A stretch of 64,000 nt of DNA from Pseudomonas xionganensis (GCF_009763245.1 NZ_WKJZ01000003.1:62001-126000); one strand, 5' to 3'; positions 34,120 to 45,647 are shown, numbered from the stretch's first letter. Numbers and translations: made by a program. The notes: generated by a model not told the origin, from the sequence alone.

Positions 34120-34149
34120 TTGACAGGCCGGTAACTGCACTTCTACCCT
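34120..34149 (+). promoter_or_regulatory. Promoter of lldP
   Basis: TTGACA (perfect -35) followed after 18 bp by TACCCT reads toward lldP. The predicted transcription start lies just upstream of the LldR operator. Confidence 0.55.
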
Positions 34150-34166
34150 GAGCAAGCTGTTTTGTA

Positions 34167-34183
34167 AATTGGTATTACCAATT
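34167..34183 (+). promoter_or_regulatory. Operator for LldR (FadR-type palindrome)
   Basis: AATTGGTATTACCAATT is a perfect 8+1+8 palindrome of the TTGGT-N-ACCAA type bound by FadR/PdhR/LldR regulators. It sits about 20-30 bp after the predicted lldP start point and 125 bp before the lldP ATG, so repression would block elongation or promoter clearance. The rest of the 312-bp lldR-lldP gap (33997-34308) shows nothing else recognisable. Confidence 0.85.
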
Positions 34184-34308
34184 AAGCCCTAAAACAATTC
34201 CAAGAAGCTCACGAGGTTCCCGACATGCCGGTTCAACCCTGCCTTATCCGCACCCCGCTGCGTCCATCCATTCCCATGCGCTGCGCGCATCGCTAAGGAG
34301 AAGCCGCC

Positions 34309-36003
<1,695 letters not shown>

Positions 36004-36029
36004 TGAAAACTACCTGCGTTGCCATCGCG

Positions 36030-36098
36030 GCGTTAAAAACAGGCTCAAAATGCTCATTTACACTCGTAAACTCCGCTTTTTCGCCTGTTTTTGCCTTG
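36030..36098 (+). repeat. 69-bp intergenic repeat, copy B
   Basis: Second copy of the element at 33096-33164, same length and orientation, between lldP and lldD. The outer arms AAAAACAGG/CCTGTTTTT can pair. Copies in two nearby gaps argue for a mobile or REP-like family. Confidence 0.75.
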
Positions 36099-36192
36099 CG
36101 CTGGCTGCCTCGCCAACGTTTTTCCACGGCATGCCGGGGGCGCGCTAAACAACGCGCCCCCATTGCAGCAACCTTTTTTCTCCGGTGACTCC

Positions 36193-37338
36193 ATGATTAT
36201 TTCCGCCTCTACCGACTACCGCGAAGCTGCCCGGCGCAAGCTGCCGCCCTTCCTGTTCCACTATATCGATGGCGGCGCCTACGCCGAGTACACCCTGGGG
36301 CGCAACGTTTCCGATCTGGCCGAAATCGCCCTGCGCCAGCGGGTGCTGCGCGACATGTCCGAGCTGAGCCTGGAAACCCAGGTACTGGGCGAGACCCTGG
36401 CCATGCCGGTGGCCCTGGCGCCGGTCGGCCTGACCGGCATGTACGCCCGCCGCGGTGAGGTGCAGGCGGCCAAGGCGGCGGCGGCCAAGGGCATTCCCTT
36501 CACCCTGTCCACCGTGTCGGTCTGCCCGATCGAGGAAGTGGCGCCGGCCATCGACCGGCCCATGTGGTTCCAGCTCTATGTGCTGAAGGACCGCGGTTTT
36601 ATGAAGAACGCTCTGGAGCGGGCCAAGGCCGCCGGCGTCACCACCCTGGTGTTTACCGTGGACATGCCGGTGCCCGGCGCGCGCTACCGCGACGCCCACT
36701 CCGGCATGAGCGGCCCCAACGCGCCGCTGCGGCGCATCCTGCAGGCCATGACCCACCCGAGCTGGGCCTGGGATGTGGGCCTGCTGGGCAAGCCCCACGA
36801 CCTGGGCAATATCTCCGCCTACCGTGGCAATCCCACGGGCCTGGCCGACTATATCGGCTGGCTGGGCAACAATTTCGATCCCTCGATTTCCTGGAAGGAC
36901 CTGGAGTGGATTCGCGACTTCTGGGACGGCCCGATGATCATCAAGGGCATCCTCGATCCGGAAGACGCCAAGGATGCAGTGCGCTTCGGCGCCGACGGCA
37001 TCGTCGTCTCCAACCACGGCGGGCGCCAGCTCGACGGCGTGCTGTCCAGCGCCCGGGCCATGCCGGCCATTGCCGATGCGGTGAAGGGTGAGCTGACCCT
37101 GCTGGCCGACTCGGGCATCCGCACCGGCCTGGACGTGGTGCGCATGCTCGCCCTCGGCGCCGACTGCGTGATGCTCGGCCGCGCCTTCGTCTACGCCCTG
37201 GCCGCCGCCGGTGGTACCGGGGTGAGCAACCTGCTGGAGCTGATCGACAAGGAAATGCGCGTGGCCATGGTGCTGACCGGGGCCAAGAGCATTCGCGATA
37301 TCAGCGCCGATTCGCTGGTGCGCGAACTGGGGCGCTAA
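36193..37338 (+). CDS. lldD: L-lactate dehydrogenase (FMN, quinone-linked)
   Basis: LldD oxidises L-lactate to pyruvate at the inner membrane and passes electrons to quinone. The 381-residue product (start [34 protein letters not shown] at 36193) is an alpha-hydroxy-acid oxidase TIM barrel. It shows FMN-site segments [22 protein letters not shown] and [10 protein letters not shown], the conserved K in MIIKGIL, the catalytic His-Arg pair in [11 protein letters not shown] near residue 275, and [18 protein letters not shown]. It follows lldP after a repeat-containing gap and precedes the D-lactate dehydrogenase. Confidence 0.97.
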   Translation: MIISASTDYREAARRKLPPFLFHYIDGGAYAEYTLGRNVSDLAEIALRQRVLRDMSELSLETQVLGETLAMPVALAPVGLTGMYARRGEVQAAKAAAAKGIPFTLSTVSVCPIEEVAPAIDRPMWFQLYVLKDRGFMKNALERAKAAGVTTLVFTVDMPVPGARYRDAHSGMSGPNAPLRRILQAMTHPSWAWDVGLLGKPHDLGNISAYRGNPTGLADYIGWLGNNFDPSISWKDLEWIRDFWDGPMIIKGILDPEDAKDAVRFGADGIVVSNHGGRQLDGVLSSARAMPAIADAVKGELTLLADSGIRTGLDVVRMLALGADCVMLGRAFVYALAAAGGTGVSNLLELIDKEMRVAMVLTGAKSIRDISADSLVRELGR

Positions 37339-37359
37339 GCCATCCGCTGCCCCGCTTTT

Positions 37360-37422
37360 GTAGGAGCCAGCTTGCCGGCGATGCCCTCGCAGCATGCTAA
37401 TCGCCAGCAAGCTGGCTCCTAC
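37360..37422. repeat. REP pair (inverted) between lldD and dld
   Basis: GTAGGAGCCAGCTTGC-CGGCGAT is followed by its near-perfect inverted copy ATCGCCAGCAAGCTGGCTCCTAC, separated by about 17 bp. This is the typical Pseudomonas REP doublet (REPIN). Confidence 0.9.
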
Positions 37423-37457
37423 AGTTCAAAGATCAATCGCTGTATCCCGGAGCCTGT

Positions 37458-40265
37458 ATGAGCCTGCCCGCCGCCTTTCTTGCCGAAGTCCAGCGCCTGA
37501 TCCTCCGGGAGCGGCGCTTCGACGACCCGCTGTCCACACTGGCCTTTGGCACCGACGCCAGCTTCTACCGGCTGATCCCCAAGCTGGTGCTGCGGGTCGA
37601 GGCGGAAGCCGAGGTGGTGGCGCTGCTTAAGCTGGCCGGCCAGCACCGTGTGGCGGTGACCTTTCGCGCCGCCGGCACCAGCCTGTCCGGCCAGGCCATC
37701 AGCGACTCGGTGCTGATCGTGCTGGGGGATAACTGGAACGGCCGGGAGATCCGCGACCAGGGCGCGCAGATCCGTCTGCAGCCCGGGGTGATCGGCGCGG
37801 CGGCGAACGCCGTGCTGGCTCCGCTGGGGCGCAAGATCGGCCCGGACCCAGCCTCGATCGCCGCCGCCAAGATCGGCGGCATCGTCGCCAATAACTCCAG
37901 CGGCATGTGCTGCGGCACCGCGCATAACACCTACCACACCCTGGCCGGCATGCGCCTGGTGCTGGCCGACGGCACGGTGCTGGACACCGAAGACCCGCAC
38001 AGCGTGCAGGCCTTCCAGGCCAGCCATGCCGTGATGCTGCAGCAGTTGGCCGAGCTGGGCCGACAGACCCGGGCCAATAGCGCCCTGGCCGCCAAGATCC
38101 GCCACAAATACCGGCTAAAGAACACCACCGGCCTGTCCCTCAATGCCCTGGTCGACTATGACCAGCCCCTGGATATTCTCAGCCACCTGCTGGTGGGCAG
38201 CGAAGGCACCCTGGGCTTTATCAGCGCGGTGACCTACCACACCGTGCCCGAGCACCCGCACAAGGCTAGCGCCCTACTGGTGTTCCCCGATGTGGAGAGC
38301 TGCTGCCGGGCGGTGACCGTGCTCAAACAGCAACCGGTGTCCGCCGTGGAGCTGCTGGATCGGCGCAGCCTGCGCTCGGTGCAGGACAAGCCCGGCATGC
38401 CGGAATGGGTCAAGGACCTGTCCGCCAACGCCTGCGCCCTGCTGGTGGAATCCCGCGCCGCCAGCCAGAGCCTGTTGCAGGAACAGTTGCAGCTGATCAT
38501 GGCGTCTATCGCCCACTTCCCCCTGGAAAAGCAGGTGGATTTCAGCGCAGACCCGGTCGTCTACAACCTGCTGTGGAAGATCCGCAAGGACACCTTCCCC
38601 GCCGTCGGCGCGGTGCGCCGCACCGGCACCACGGTGATCATCGAGGACGTCACCTTCCCCATCGAGCAACTGGCCGAAGGGGTCAACCGCCTGCTCGCCC
38701 TGTTCGACAAGCATGGATATGCCGAGGCGATCATTTTCGGCCACGCCCTGGAAGGCAATCTGCACTTCGTCTTCACCCAGGGCTTTGACAGCGAAGCGGA
38801 AAAGGCCCGCTACGAAGCCTTTATGCAGGATGTGGCGCAACTGGTGGCCGTGGAGTTCGGCGGCTCGCTCAAGGCCGAGCACGGCACCGGACGCAATATG
38901 GCGCCCTTTGTCGAGCTGGAATGGGGCGCGGACGCCTACCAGCTGATGTGGCAGATCAAGCGCCTGCTCGACCCCCAGGGCATCCTTAACCCCGACGTGA
39001 TTCTCTCCGAGGATCGCGATATCCACCTGAAAAACCTCAAGCCGCTGCCGGCCGCCGACGCCATCGTCGACAAGTGCATCGAGTGCGGCTTCTGCGAGCC
39101 GGTCTGTCCGTCCAAGGGGCTGACCCTGAGCCCGCGCCAGCGCATTGTGATCTGGCGCGATATCCAGGCGAAAAAACGCGCCGGGATCGACACCAGTGAA
39201 TTGGAAGCGGCCTACCAGTACCAGGGCATCGACACCTGCGCCGCCACCGGCCTGTGCGCCCAGCGCTGCCCGGTGGGCATCAATACTGGCGATCTGGTGC
39301 GCCAGCTGCGCGCCCGCGACGCCAACAGCCAGCGCAGCGCCGACTGGCTGGCCAACAACTTCCAGCGCACCCTGCAGGGCGCACGGCTGATGCTGCAGGT
39401 AGCCAACGGCGCGCGCCGGCTGCTGGGCGCGCCGCTGCTTGGCCGCACCTCGGCGGCGCTGAGCAAAGCCAGCCAGGGCCGCGTGCCGCAGTGGACCCCG
39501 GCCATGCCGCAACCTCTGCAGCGCTTGCACCTACCCAAAGCCAATGACGATGCGCGGCCACGGGTGGTCTATCTGGCCGCTTGTGTATCCCGCGCCATGG
39601 GCCCGGCGACCGGCGATAGCGAGCAAATGCCGCTGCTCGACAAGACCCGCGCCCTGCTGGAAAAAGGCGGCTTTCAGGTGGTGTTCCCCGATGATCTGGA
39701 CAACCTGTGCTGCGGCCAGCCTTTTGCCTCCAAGGGCTATGCCGAGCAGGCCGAGCGCAAGAAGCAGGAGCTGATCGACGCCCTGCTCCAGGCCAGCCGT
39801 GGCGGCCTCGACCCCATCTACTGCGACACCAGCCCCTGCACCCTGCGGCTGATGCAGGACGGCCTGGACGCCCGCCTGAAACTGCACGACCCGGTGAAAT
39901 TTATCCGCGAGCAGCTGCTCGACCGCCTGCACATCACCCCACAGGACAAGCCGGTGGCGGTGCATGTCACCTGCAGCACCCAGCACCTGGGCGAAGCTCA
40001 AGGGCTGATCGATATCGTCCGTCGCTGCACCTCAGAAGTGGTCATCCCCGAAGGCATCCACTGCTGCGGCTTCGCCGGGGACAAGGGCTTTACCACCCCG
40101 CAGCTGAACAGCCACGCCCTGCGCAGCCTCAAGGATGCCGTGCAGCACTGCGACGAAGGCATCAGCACCAGCCGTACCTGCGAAATCGGCCTGAGCCAGC
40201 ACGGCGGTATCGACTACCACGGCCTGGTCTATCTGCTGGATCGGGTAAGCCAGGCCAGGGCGTGA
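37458..40265 (+). CDS. dld: FAD- and Fe-S-containing D-lactate dehydrogenase
   Basis: This large quinone-linked enzyme oxidises D-lactate to pyruvate; in Pseudomonas it closes the lld operon (also named lldE). The 935-residue product has an FAD-binding PCMH domain (about 35-265, TFRAAGTSLSGQAI, NNSSGMCCGT, LVGSEGTLGF), a cap domain (to about 530), and two 4Fe-4S-type motifs (CIECGFCEPVCPS near 540, CAATGLCAQRCPVG near 593). A C-terminal domain has two CCG-like motifs (LCCGQPF, HCCGFAGDKGF), as in heterodisulfide-reductase subunits. It follows lldD after a REP pair. Confidence 0.93.
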   Translation: MSLPAAFLAEVQRLILRERRFDDPLSTLAFGTDASFYRLIPKLVLRVEAEAEVVALLKLAGQHRVAVTFRAAGTSLSGQAISDSVLIVLGDNWNGREIRDQGAQIRLQPGVIGAAANAVLAPLGRKIGPDPASIAAAKIGGIVANNSSGMCCGTAHNTYHTLAGMRLVLADGTVLDTEDPHSVQAFQASHAVMLQQLAELGRQTRANSALAAKIRHKYRLKNTTGLSLNALVDYDQPLDILSHLLVGSEGTLGFISAVTYHTVPEHPHKASALLVFPDVESCCRAVTVLKQQPVSAVELLDRRSLRSVQDKPGMPEWVKDLSANACALLVESRAASQSLLQEQLQLIMASIAHFPLEKQVDFSADPVVYNLLWKIRKDTFPAVGAVRRTGTTVIIEDVTFPIEQLAEGVNRLLALFDKHGYAEAIIFGHALEGNLHFVFTQGFDSEAEKARYEAFMQDVAQLVAVEFGGSLKAEHGTGRNMAPFVELEWGADAYQLMWQIKRLLDPQGILNPDVILSEDRDIHLKNLKPLPAADAIVDKCIECGFCEPVCPSKGLTLSPRQRIVIWRDIQAKKRAGIDTSELEAAYQYQGIDTCAATGLCAQRCPVGINTGDLVRQLRARDANSQRSADWLANNFQRTLQGARLMLQVANGARRLLGAPLLGRTSAALSKASQGRVPQWTPAMPQPLQRLHLPKANDDARPRVVYLAACVSRAMGPATGDSEQMPLLDKTRALLEKGGFQVVFPDDLDNLCCGQPFASKGYAEQAERKKQELIDALLQASRGGLDPIYCDTSPCTLRLMQDGLDARLKLHDPVKFIREQLLDRLHITPQDKPVAVHVTCSTQHLGEAQGLIDIVRRCTSEVVIPEGIHCCGFAGDKGFTTPQLNSHALRSLKDAVQHCDEGISTSRTCEIGLSQHGGIDYHGLVYLLDRVSQARA

Positions 40266-40291
40266 GCCTGCCCCACTCAGCGCTCCTCTCC

Positions 40292-40317
40292 CTAACCCTC
40301 TCCCAAAGGGAGAGGGA
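40292..40317 (+). other. Hairpin after dld
   Basis: CCCTCTCCC and GGGAGAGGG form a stem with a 2-3 nt loop about 30 bp past the dld stop. No T-run follows, so it may be an mRNA-end stem or a repeat rather than a classical terminator. Confidence 0.45.
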
Positions 40318-40435
40318 ATGAACGGTGGCTGAGCCCAACCATGGATTGTCAACGAATGGCCCCAGACCAACGGCCCGATGGCGCGCTGGCGGCTTTCTAT
40401 ACTGAAAGCCTCAACCCGCCATCAGGAGTTTTGCC

Positions 40436-40681
40436 ATGGGTCGTTTTAGCCTGTTCCTCGCCACCGCCCTGCTCAGCACTTCGCTCTGGGCCATGCACTG
40501 CCCGGCCGATATGGCCAAGATCGACGAACTGCTGAAAACCAATCCGCCCGCCGATGCCACTGTTCTGGCCCAGGTGCAGCAGCTACGCGCCGAAGGCGAG
40601 GCCCTGCACAAGGCCGGCAACCACAGCCAGTCGGTCAAGGTATTGGGCGAGGCCCTGCAACTGCTAGACGCCAGCGAATAG
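40436..40681 (+). CDS. Small exported protein of unknown function
   Basis: The 81-residue product starts with a clear signal peptide (MGRFSLFLATALLSTSLWA, likely cut before MHCPADMAKIDELL). The mature part of about 60 residues is helical, with one Cys and the pattern DELLKTNPPADATVLAQVQQLRAEGEALHKAGNHSQSVKVLGEALQLL. This suggests a single TPR-like helix pair in the periplasm. A TATACT box at 40398-40403 and AGGAG before the ATG support expression. I do not recognise a characterised family. Confidence 0.8.
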   Translation: MGRFSLFLATALLSTSLWAMHCPADMAKIDELLKTNPPADATVLAQVQQLRAEGEALHKAGNHSQSVKVLGEALQLLDASE

Positions 40682-40694
40682 GCACCACCGCCTT

Positions 40695-40757
40695 GTAGGA
40701 GCCAGCTTGCTGGCGATCCTTGTAACTCAAAGGCATCGCCAGCAAGCTGGCTCCTAC
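40695..40757. repeat. REP pair (inverted)
   Basis: GTAGGAGCCAGCTTGCTGGCGAT and its exact inverted copy, 17 bp apart, lie between the small exported protein and the hybrid kinase (convergent genes). Same family as 37360-37422. Confidence 0.9.
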
Positions 40758-40789
40758 GGTCAGTTCAGACCACGCGACCCCGATACCTG

Positions 40790-43720
40790 TTACACCCCTT
40801 GGGCCAACAGGCTTAGGGCCAAGCGCCGCACCTGGGCAAGGTCGATGGGCTTGGCCAGGCAGGCCTGGGCGCCGCAGCGGCGGGCCTCGGCAAAACCGGC
40901 TTCATCCACCGTGGCGCTGATCACCAGCACCGGCACAGCCTGCAGGCGCGGGTTCTGGCGCATATGGTCGAGTATCTGCAGGCCATCGCCATCGGGCAGA
41001 TCCAGATCCAGCAGGAGCAGGGTTGGCGTGCAGTGCTCCAGCTCGCTCAGGGCACGCTGGATGGAGGCGGCGCCGCGCACCTCGGCAAACTCGCGCAGCG
41101 CCTCCTGTACCACCTTGAGGCAGGCCGGGTGGTCCTCGACGCAGAGCACTTCGGCCAGCTGTCGCGGCTGGTTTACTTCCTGTCCGGCGCTGCCATGCCC
41201 ATTGCCAGCATGGGGCGCCGCGGCGCCAGGCAGGTCGATCCAGAAACGACTGCCACTGCCGGCCTGGCTGTGAAAGCCCATCTCCCCCCCCATCAGGCTG
41301 GCCAGCTCGCGGCACAGCACCAGGCCGATACCGGTGCCGGGGATATTCGAATTCTCCCGCCCCAGGCGCTGGAACGGCTGGAACAGATTGGCCTGCTGCT
41401 CGGCACTCAGGCCCGCCCCGTTATCCTCGACCCAGAGGCGCACGGCATTGGAGCGGATCTCATAACCCAGGCGAATCAGCCCCTTGGGGCTGTTGTACTT
41501 GATCGCATTGGACAGCAGGTTGAGCAGCACCTGACGCACCCGACGCAGATCGGCCTGCACATAGAGCCCGGCATCCGCCTCCCTCACCAGCTGCAGCTGC
41601 AACTGGCGCTGCTGCACCTCGGGCTGGACCAGCTCGGCGCAGCTGTGCAGCAACTCACCCACCGCCACCGGCTGCAGGTTGAGCTGCTGACGCCGGCTCT
41701 CGATGCTGGACAGGTCAAGAATATCGTCCACCAGGGACGTCAGGTGCCGGCTGGCATTGACGATCTCCCGTGCGTAGTCGGCTTCCGGCCTGGCGTCGGG
41801 CTTGTCCTGGGCCTCCAGTTCGATCAACTGGCCGAAGCCGCAAATGGCATTCAGGGGCGTGCGCAGCTCGTGGCTCATGCTCGACAGGAAGCGGCTTTTG
41901 GCCTGACTGGCAGCCTGGGCGTCGAGACTGGCGCGGCGCAGCTCCTCCTGCACCTGCTTGAGCCGGGTGATATCCACATGGGTGCCGGCAATGCGCAGGG
42001 CGCGCCCCTCGACGTCTCGCTCCAGCACCTTGCCACGGCTGAGCAGCCAGGCGTATTCACCACGGGCATCGGCATAGCGGTACTCGGCCTCAAACTGATC
42101 CTCGCCACTGCCGGCGAACAGCTGACGCAGATGGCGGATACGCTCCAGGTCATTGGGGTGCACGCGCTGGTTGTATTCGCTAAACGGCATACGTTCATGG
42201 CTCAGGCCGAAACGCTTGAGAAAGTGCTCGCTGAGCTTGATGGTCATGCTCGGCGCATCCACTTCCCACAGGCTTTCGGTGGTGCTTTCCAGCACCAGCT
42301 GTAGAATGCGCTGGGTCTCGAAACGCTTTGCCTCGCTGGCCTGCAACTGCTCACCGGTGTGCAGCACGGCCTGGGCCATGCTGCTCAGCTCATGGATGCT
42401 GCTACTGGGTGCCGGCGGCTGATAATTACCCTGACCCAACTGCTGCATCATGCCGATCACCCCGTCGATAGGCTGCACCAGCTGCTGGCTGAGGCGCCGC
42501 GAACGCAGCCACATCAGGGCGAAAAACAACAGATAAAACACCAGTAGACCGGCAATCAACAGGTAGCCGATATGCAGGTAGCGCTCGGCCAGGCGATTGG
42601 TCTCGCGGAAGATGGCTTCCTCATCCACAACCAGAATCAGCTGCCAGCCGGTCTGGGGAATCTCGCTCCAGGCCATCAGCTGCTTGCGCTCGCCCAGCAG
42701 CACTTCCTGCACATTGCCCTCGCCATTGGCCATGGCCGCCAGCAGTGGCTGCATCTCGGGTCGCTTGGCCAGGCTGAAATCCTCAGGCTTGAGCACTTCG
42801 CGACGCACCGCCTCGGCATAGGAATATTCGGTCAGCTCGCGCAGGCCAAAGTCCTGCTCGCCAGCGCTGGGCAGGGCCATGATGTTGTGCTCGCGGCTGA
42901 CCAGCATGGCGTAACCCTGCCAGGGCACGTCCAGCTCACCGATCTCCGCCAGCATCTGGCCCACGGTGATATCCAGCCCCACCACCCCTTCGAGGAAATC
43001 GCCGCGATACACCGGCGCCACTGCCGACATCATCCAGCCCAGGCCGGCCGGATCGAGGTAGACATCGGTCCAGGCCACCTTACGCTCGGGGTTGTGCTGG
43101 GCGTCGGCCAGGTAATAGAAGTTGTAATCCGGTATCACCATGTCATGGGGATACTGCTCGGGGGTCATAAAGAAGGGATAGATGCGGTTGTAGCTGTCCC
43201 AACTGTTGAAATACAGCGCCGCCACCAGCGGGTTGGCGCCCTGGATGGAACGCATCAGAGGGTCCAGTTGCGACAGACGCAGCGCCTTGGCGTGGTCCTG
43301 CTGGGCCAGGGGCGTGCTGTTGGCATAGAAGGAAGCCGCGCGGTCATCGTCGCTCAGGCTGTAGAACACCCCCGTATCGGTCACGGCATGACGGCGGCGC
43401 TCCAGAGCATCGGGCTGAAACGCCTGGTTCTCCAGAGCATTGACCGCCGCATCGCGGAAGATCTGCACCTGCGCCTCCACCGCGCGCAGGCGCGCATCGA
43501 TCACCTGCCCCTCACGCAGCGCTGCCGCCCCCAGATCATCCAGGGCGCTCTGCTGCAGATGCTCGATCTGCGCATCACGGATCGCCGCATTGCTCAGCAG
43601 GTACACGGCAATCAGCACCGACTCCACCAGGATCAGCGGAATCAGCGCGCTCTGCACAAAGGCACGCCAGATCCACTGACGCAGGGGGTATTGCGATGCG
43701 CGGGGCATAGGGAATCTCAT
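40790..43720 (-). CDS. Hybrid sensor histidine kinase/response regulator
   Basis: The 976-residue product has TM1 (about 18-43), a large periplasmic dCache-like sensor (about 45-385), and TM2 (about 385-410). A HAMP-like linker, a PAS/PAC region (about 470-600, EYRYADARGEYAWLLSRGKV) and HisKA follow (phosphorylatable His in SHELRTPLNA near 616). The HATPase has NLLSNAIKYN, DNGAGLS and GTGIGLVL, and a C-terminal REC domain carries the phospho-acceptor Asp in LLDLDLPDGDG near 905. There is no output domain, so the signal must go to a partner. No partner is adjacent. No clear ribosome site precedes the ATG, and an ATG four codons later is possible. The stimulus is unknown. Confidence 0.92.
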   Translation of the reverse strand: MRFPMPRASQYPLRQWIWRAFVQSALIPLILVESVLIAVYLLSNAAIRDAQIEHLQQSALDDLGAAALREGQVIDARLRAVEAQVQIFRDAAVNALENQAFQPDALERRRHAVTDTGVFYSLSDDDRAASFYANSTPLAQQDHAKALRLSQLDPLMRSIQGANPLVAALYFNSWDSYNRIYPFFMTPEQYPHDMVIPDYNFYYLADAQHNPERKVAWTDVYLDPAGLGWMMSAVAPVYRGDFLEGVVGLDITVGQMLAEIGELDVPWQGYAMLVSREHNIMALPSAGEQDFGLRELTEYSYAEAVRREVLKPEDFSLAKRPEMQPLLAAMANGEGNVQEVLLGERKQLMAWSEIPQTGWQLILVVDEEAIFRETNRLAERYLHIGYLLIAGLLVFYLLFFALMWLRSRRLSQQLVQPIDGVIGMMQQLGQGNYQPPAPSSSIHELSSMAQAVLHTGEQLQASEAKRFETQRILQLVLESTTESLWEVDAPSMTIKLSEHFLKRFGLSHERMPFSEYNQRVHPNDLERIRHLRQLFAGSGEDQFEAEYRYADARGEYAWLLSRGKVLERDVEGRALRIAGTHVDITRLKQVQEELRRASLDAQAASQAKSRFLSSMSHELRTPLNAICGFGQLIELEAQDKPDARPEADYAREIVNASRHLTSLVDDILDLSSIESRRQQLNLQPVAVGELLHSCAELVQPEVQQRQLQLQLVREADAGLYVQADLRRVRQVLLNLLSNAIKYNSPKGLIRLGYEIRSNAVRLWVEDNGAGLSAEQQANLFQPFQRLGRENSNIPGTGIGLVLCRELASLMGGEMGFHSQAGSGSRFWIDLPGAAAPHAGNGHGSAGQEVNQPRQLAEVLCVEDHPACLKVVQEALREFAEVRGAASIQRALSELEHCTPTLLLLDLDLPDGDGLQILDHMRQNPRLQAVPVLVISATVDEAGFAEARRCGAQACLAKPIDLAQVRRLALSLLAQGV

Positions 43721-43810
43721 GGCTACGACGGGGCACTCGATGGGGCAATCATAGCGTTATGCCGCGCCATACGCCCGTATTCACAAAGGCAGGTCGACGC
43801 TACGGAACCT

Positions 43811-43839
43811 TTGCCGTAAACTCGCGTCCTAGCTACAGC
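43811..43839 (+). promoter_or_regulatory. Candidate ssrA promoter
   Basis: TTGCCG, 17 bp, TACAGC lies just upstream of the mature tmRNA 5' end at 43851, leaving a few bases of leader for RNase P removal. The match is moderate. Confidence 0.45.
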
Positions 43840-43850
43840 TTGAAAGTTTT

Positions 43851-44208
43851 GGGGCCGATTAGGATTCGACGCCGGTAGCGAAACTTGAGGGGCATGCCGA
43901 GTTGGTAACAGAACTCGTAAATCCACTGTTGCAAACTTATAGTTGCCAACGACGACAACTACGCTCTAGCCGCCTAAGTGCCGCTAGCTGACCCTAGGGG
44001 ATGCCTGTAAACCCGAAGATTTGGTCAGTCATATAGAACAGGATCGCCGCCAAGCTCGCTGCAGGTGTAACGGCTAAAACTTATGCAGCTCGCTCCAAGC
44101 ACCCTGCCACTCGGGTCGCGCGGAGTTAACTTAATAGAGATGGCTACGCATGTAGAACCGATAGCGGAGAACTGGCGGACGGGGGTTCAAATCCCCCCGG
44201 CTCCACCA
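43851..44208 (+). ncRNA. ssrA: Transfer-messenger RNA (tmRNA)
   Basis: The 358-nt RNA starts GGGGCCGATTAGGATTCGAC and ends GGCTCCACCA; the 5' and 3' ends pair to form the tRNA-like acceptor arm with a T-arm GGGGGTTCAAATCCCCC. The tag frame resumes at GCC (43945) and encodes ANDDNYALAA before TAA at 43975-43977, the Pseudomonas proteolysis tag. It rescues stalled ribosomes with SmpB. Its 3' end is the attachment site of the island that follows. Confidence 0.98.
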
Positions 44209-44252
44209 AATGCAAGTTTCCACATGTTCCCACATGACCGGAAACGCCCTGA

Positions 44253-44275
44253 AAAGCCCGCCCCGTGCGGGCTTT
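44253..44275 (+). terminator. Terminator after ssrA
   Basis: A perfect 9-bp stem AAAGCCCGC/GCGGGCTTT with a 5-nt loop is followed by CTTGTTTCT. It lies 45 bp past the tmRNA 3' end, inside the island, so the island supplies the present ssrA terminator. Confidence 0.8.
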
Positions 44276-44322
44276 CTTGTTTCTACACGCTCCCTAATAG
44301 ATACACACAGCACGCGCCGCCG

Positions 44323-44341
44323 TGTATCCTCCGCTGTACCC
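44323..44341 (+). other. Putative left arm-type integrase sites
   Basis: TGTATCC (44323) and TGTACCC (44335) are direct repeats 12 bp apart start to start, with an inverted GGGGTACA at 44362. The pair matches the spacing of the pair at the right end of the island. Confidence 0.5.
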
Positions 44342-44372
44342 GCCATATAAATTGAAACTACGGGGTACACGA

Positions 44373-45599
44373 ATGAGGCGCAGCGAAATCAAGCGTCGCC
44401 CGCTGGCAGACACGGTGCTTGCCACCCTGGAGCCAGAGGACAAGGAATACCGCGAGCACGACGGCAACAGCCTATATCTGCGCGTCAAGCCGGATGGTCG
44501 CAAGTCGTGGCAGCTGCGCTACAAGAAACCGGATGGCAAGTGGTCATGGATCGGCCTGGGTGGCTATCCCGAGGTTGGCGGCTCGCTAGCTCGCCAGAAG
44601 GCGGCGGAAATGCGCGGCGATGTATCCCAGGGCCGCAATCCGCTAGCGATGAAACACGCGCGTAAAGCCGCAGAAGCAGAAGCCGCATCCAACACCTTCG
44701 AAAAGCTCGCCCGCGAGTGGTACGCCAACAAGCGCAAAGGGTGGACTGAAGGAACAGCGGTTCGCACTATCGGCGCGCTAGAACTGCACGTTTTCCCGGT
44801 GCTCGGCAAACGCCCCTTCGCTGAAATCCTGCCCATCGAATGGATGGAGTTTCTGCGCGGCATGGAACAGAAAGGCATCGTCGAACAGACCAGCCGCGTG
44901 AGAGGCATGTGCAAGGAAATCTACGACCTAGCCCGTGTGACCGGCCGAGCAACGCACAACCCGCTTGAAGGGCTGCACAAGTTCCTGCAAACCCGCCCGG
45001 TGGAAAACTTCGCTCATGTATCCCAGGAAGAGTTGCCGGCACTCTTGCGCGCGATAAGGGCTTACCCCAGCGCCACTGACATTCGCATCGGCCTGCAACT
45101 GCTCTCCATGCTGGCCTGCCGTCCATCGGAGCTGCGCGAGGCCAGTTGGTCGGAGTTCGATCTTGATAAAGCCCTGTGGTCCATCCCGGCCGAGCGCATG
45201 AAACGACGCCGCGAGCATCTGGTGCCGCTGCCGCAACAAGCCGTCGAACTACTGCGCGACCTGCACGTTCTCACCGGCACCTATCCCCTGCTCTTCCCAG
45301 GCCGCAGCGACACCACCAAGCCCCGGAGCAATACCGTGTTCCTAATGGCACTGCGCCGCCTCGGCTATGAGGGCCGGCAAACCGGCCACGGCTTCCGGCA
45401 CATCGCGTCCACCACCCTCAACGAACACGGTTTCGATGAAAACCACATCGAGGCCCAGCTATCCCACGTCAAAGAAGGGGTAGCCGGCGTGTACAACAAA
45501 GCGGTGTATCTGCCCCAGCGCCGGGAAATGATGCAGTGGTATGCCGACCACCTCGACAAGCTAGCAGGCGGCAATGTAGTGGCAATAAAGCGGGCCTGA
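44373..45599 (+). CDS. Tyrosine recombinase, P4-type integrase (integrase 1)
   Basis: The 408-residue product (ATG at 44373) has the N-terminal arm-binding DUF4102-like domain (LYLRVKPDGRKSWQLRYKKPDGKWSWIGLGGYPEV, about 30-75), a core-binding SAM-like domain (about 100-190), and the catalytic domain. The catalytic residues are Arg in LACRPSELR, Lys in AERMKRRREH, His-x-x-Arg in GHGFRHIAST, His in LSHVKEG and the nucleophile Tyr in GVYNKAV. It is adjacent to ssrA and reads inward, as in ssrA islands, so it is the likely integrase of the whole island. Confidence 0.95.
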   Translation: MRRSEIKRRPLADTVLATLEPEDKEYREHDGNSLYLRVKPDGRKSWQLRYKKPDGKWSWIGLGGYPEVGGSLARQKAAEMRGDVSQGRNPLAMKHARKAAEAEAASNTFEKLAREWYANKRKGWTEGTAVRTIGALELHVFPVLGKRPFAEILPIEWMEFLRGMEQKGIVEQTSRVRGMCKEIYDLARVTGRATHNPLEGLHKFLQTRPVENFAHVSQEELPALLRAIRAYPSATDIRIGLQLLSMLACRPSELREASWSEFDLDKALWSIPAERMKRRREHLVPLPQQAVELLRDLHVLTGTYPLLFPGRSDTTKPRSNTVFLMALRRLGYEGRQTGHGFRHIASTTLNEHGFDENHIEAQLSHVKEGVAGVYNKAVYLPQRREMMQWYADHLDKLAGGNVVAIKRA

Positions 45600-45647
45600 A
45601 GCAATTTGTGTAGGCCGGGATTTCAACGACCATCAGCAGGAAAACGC

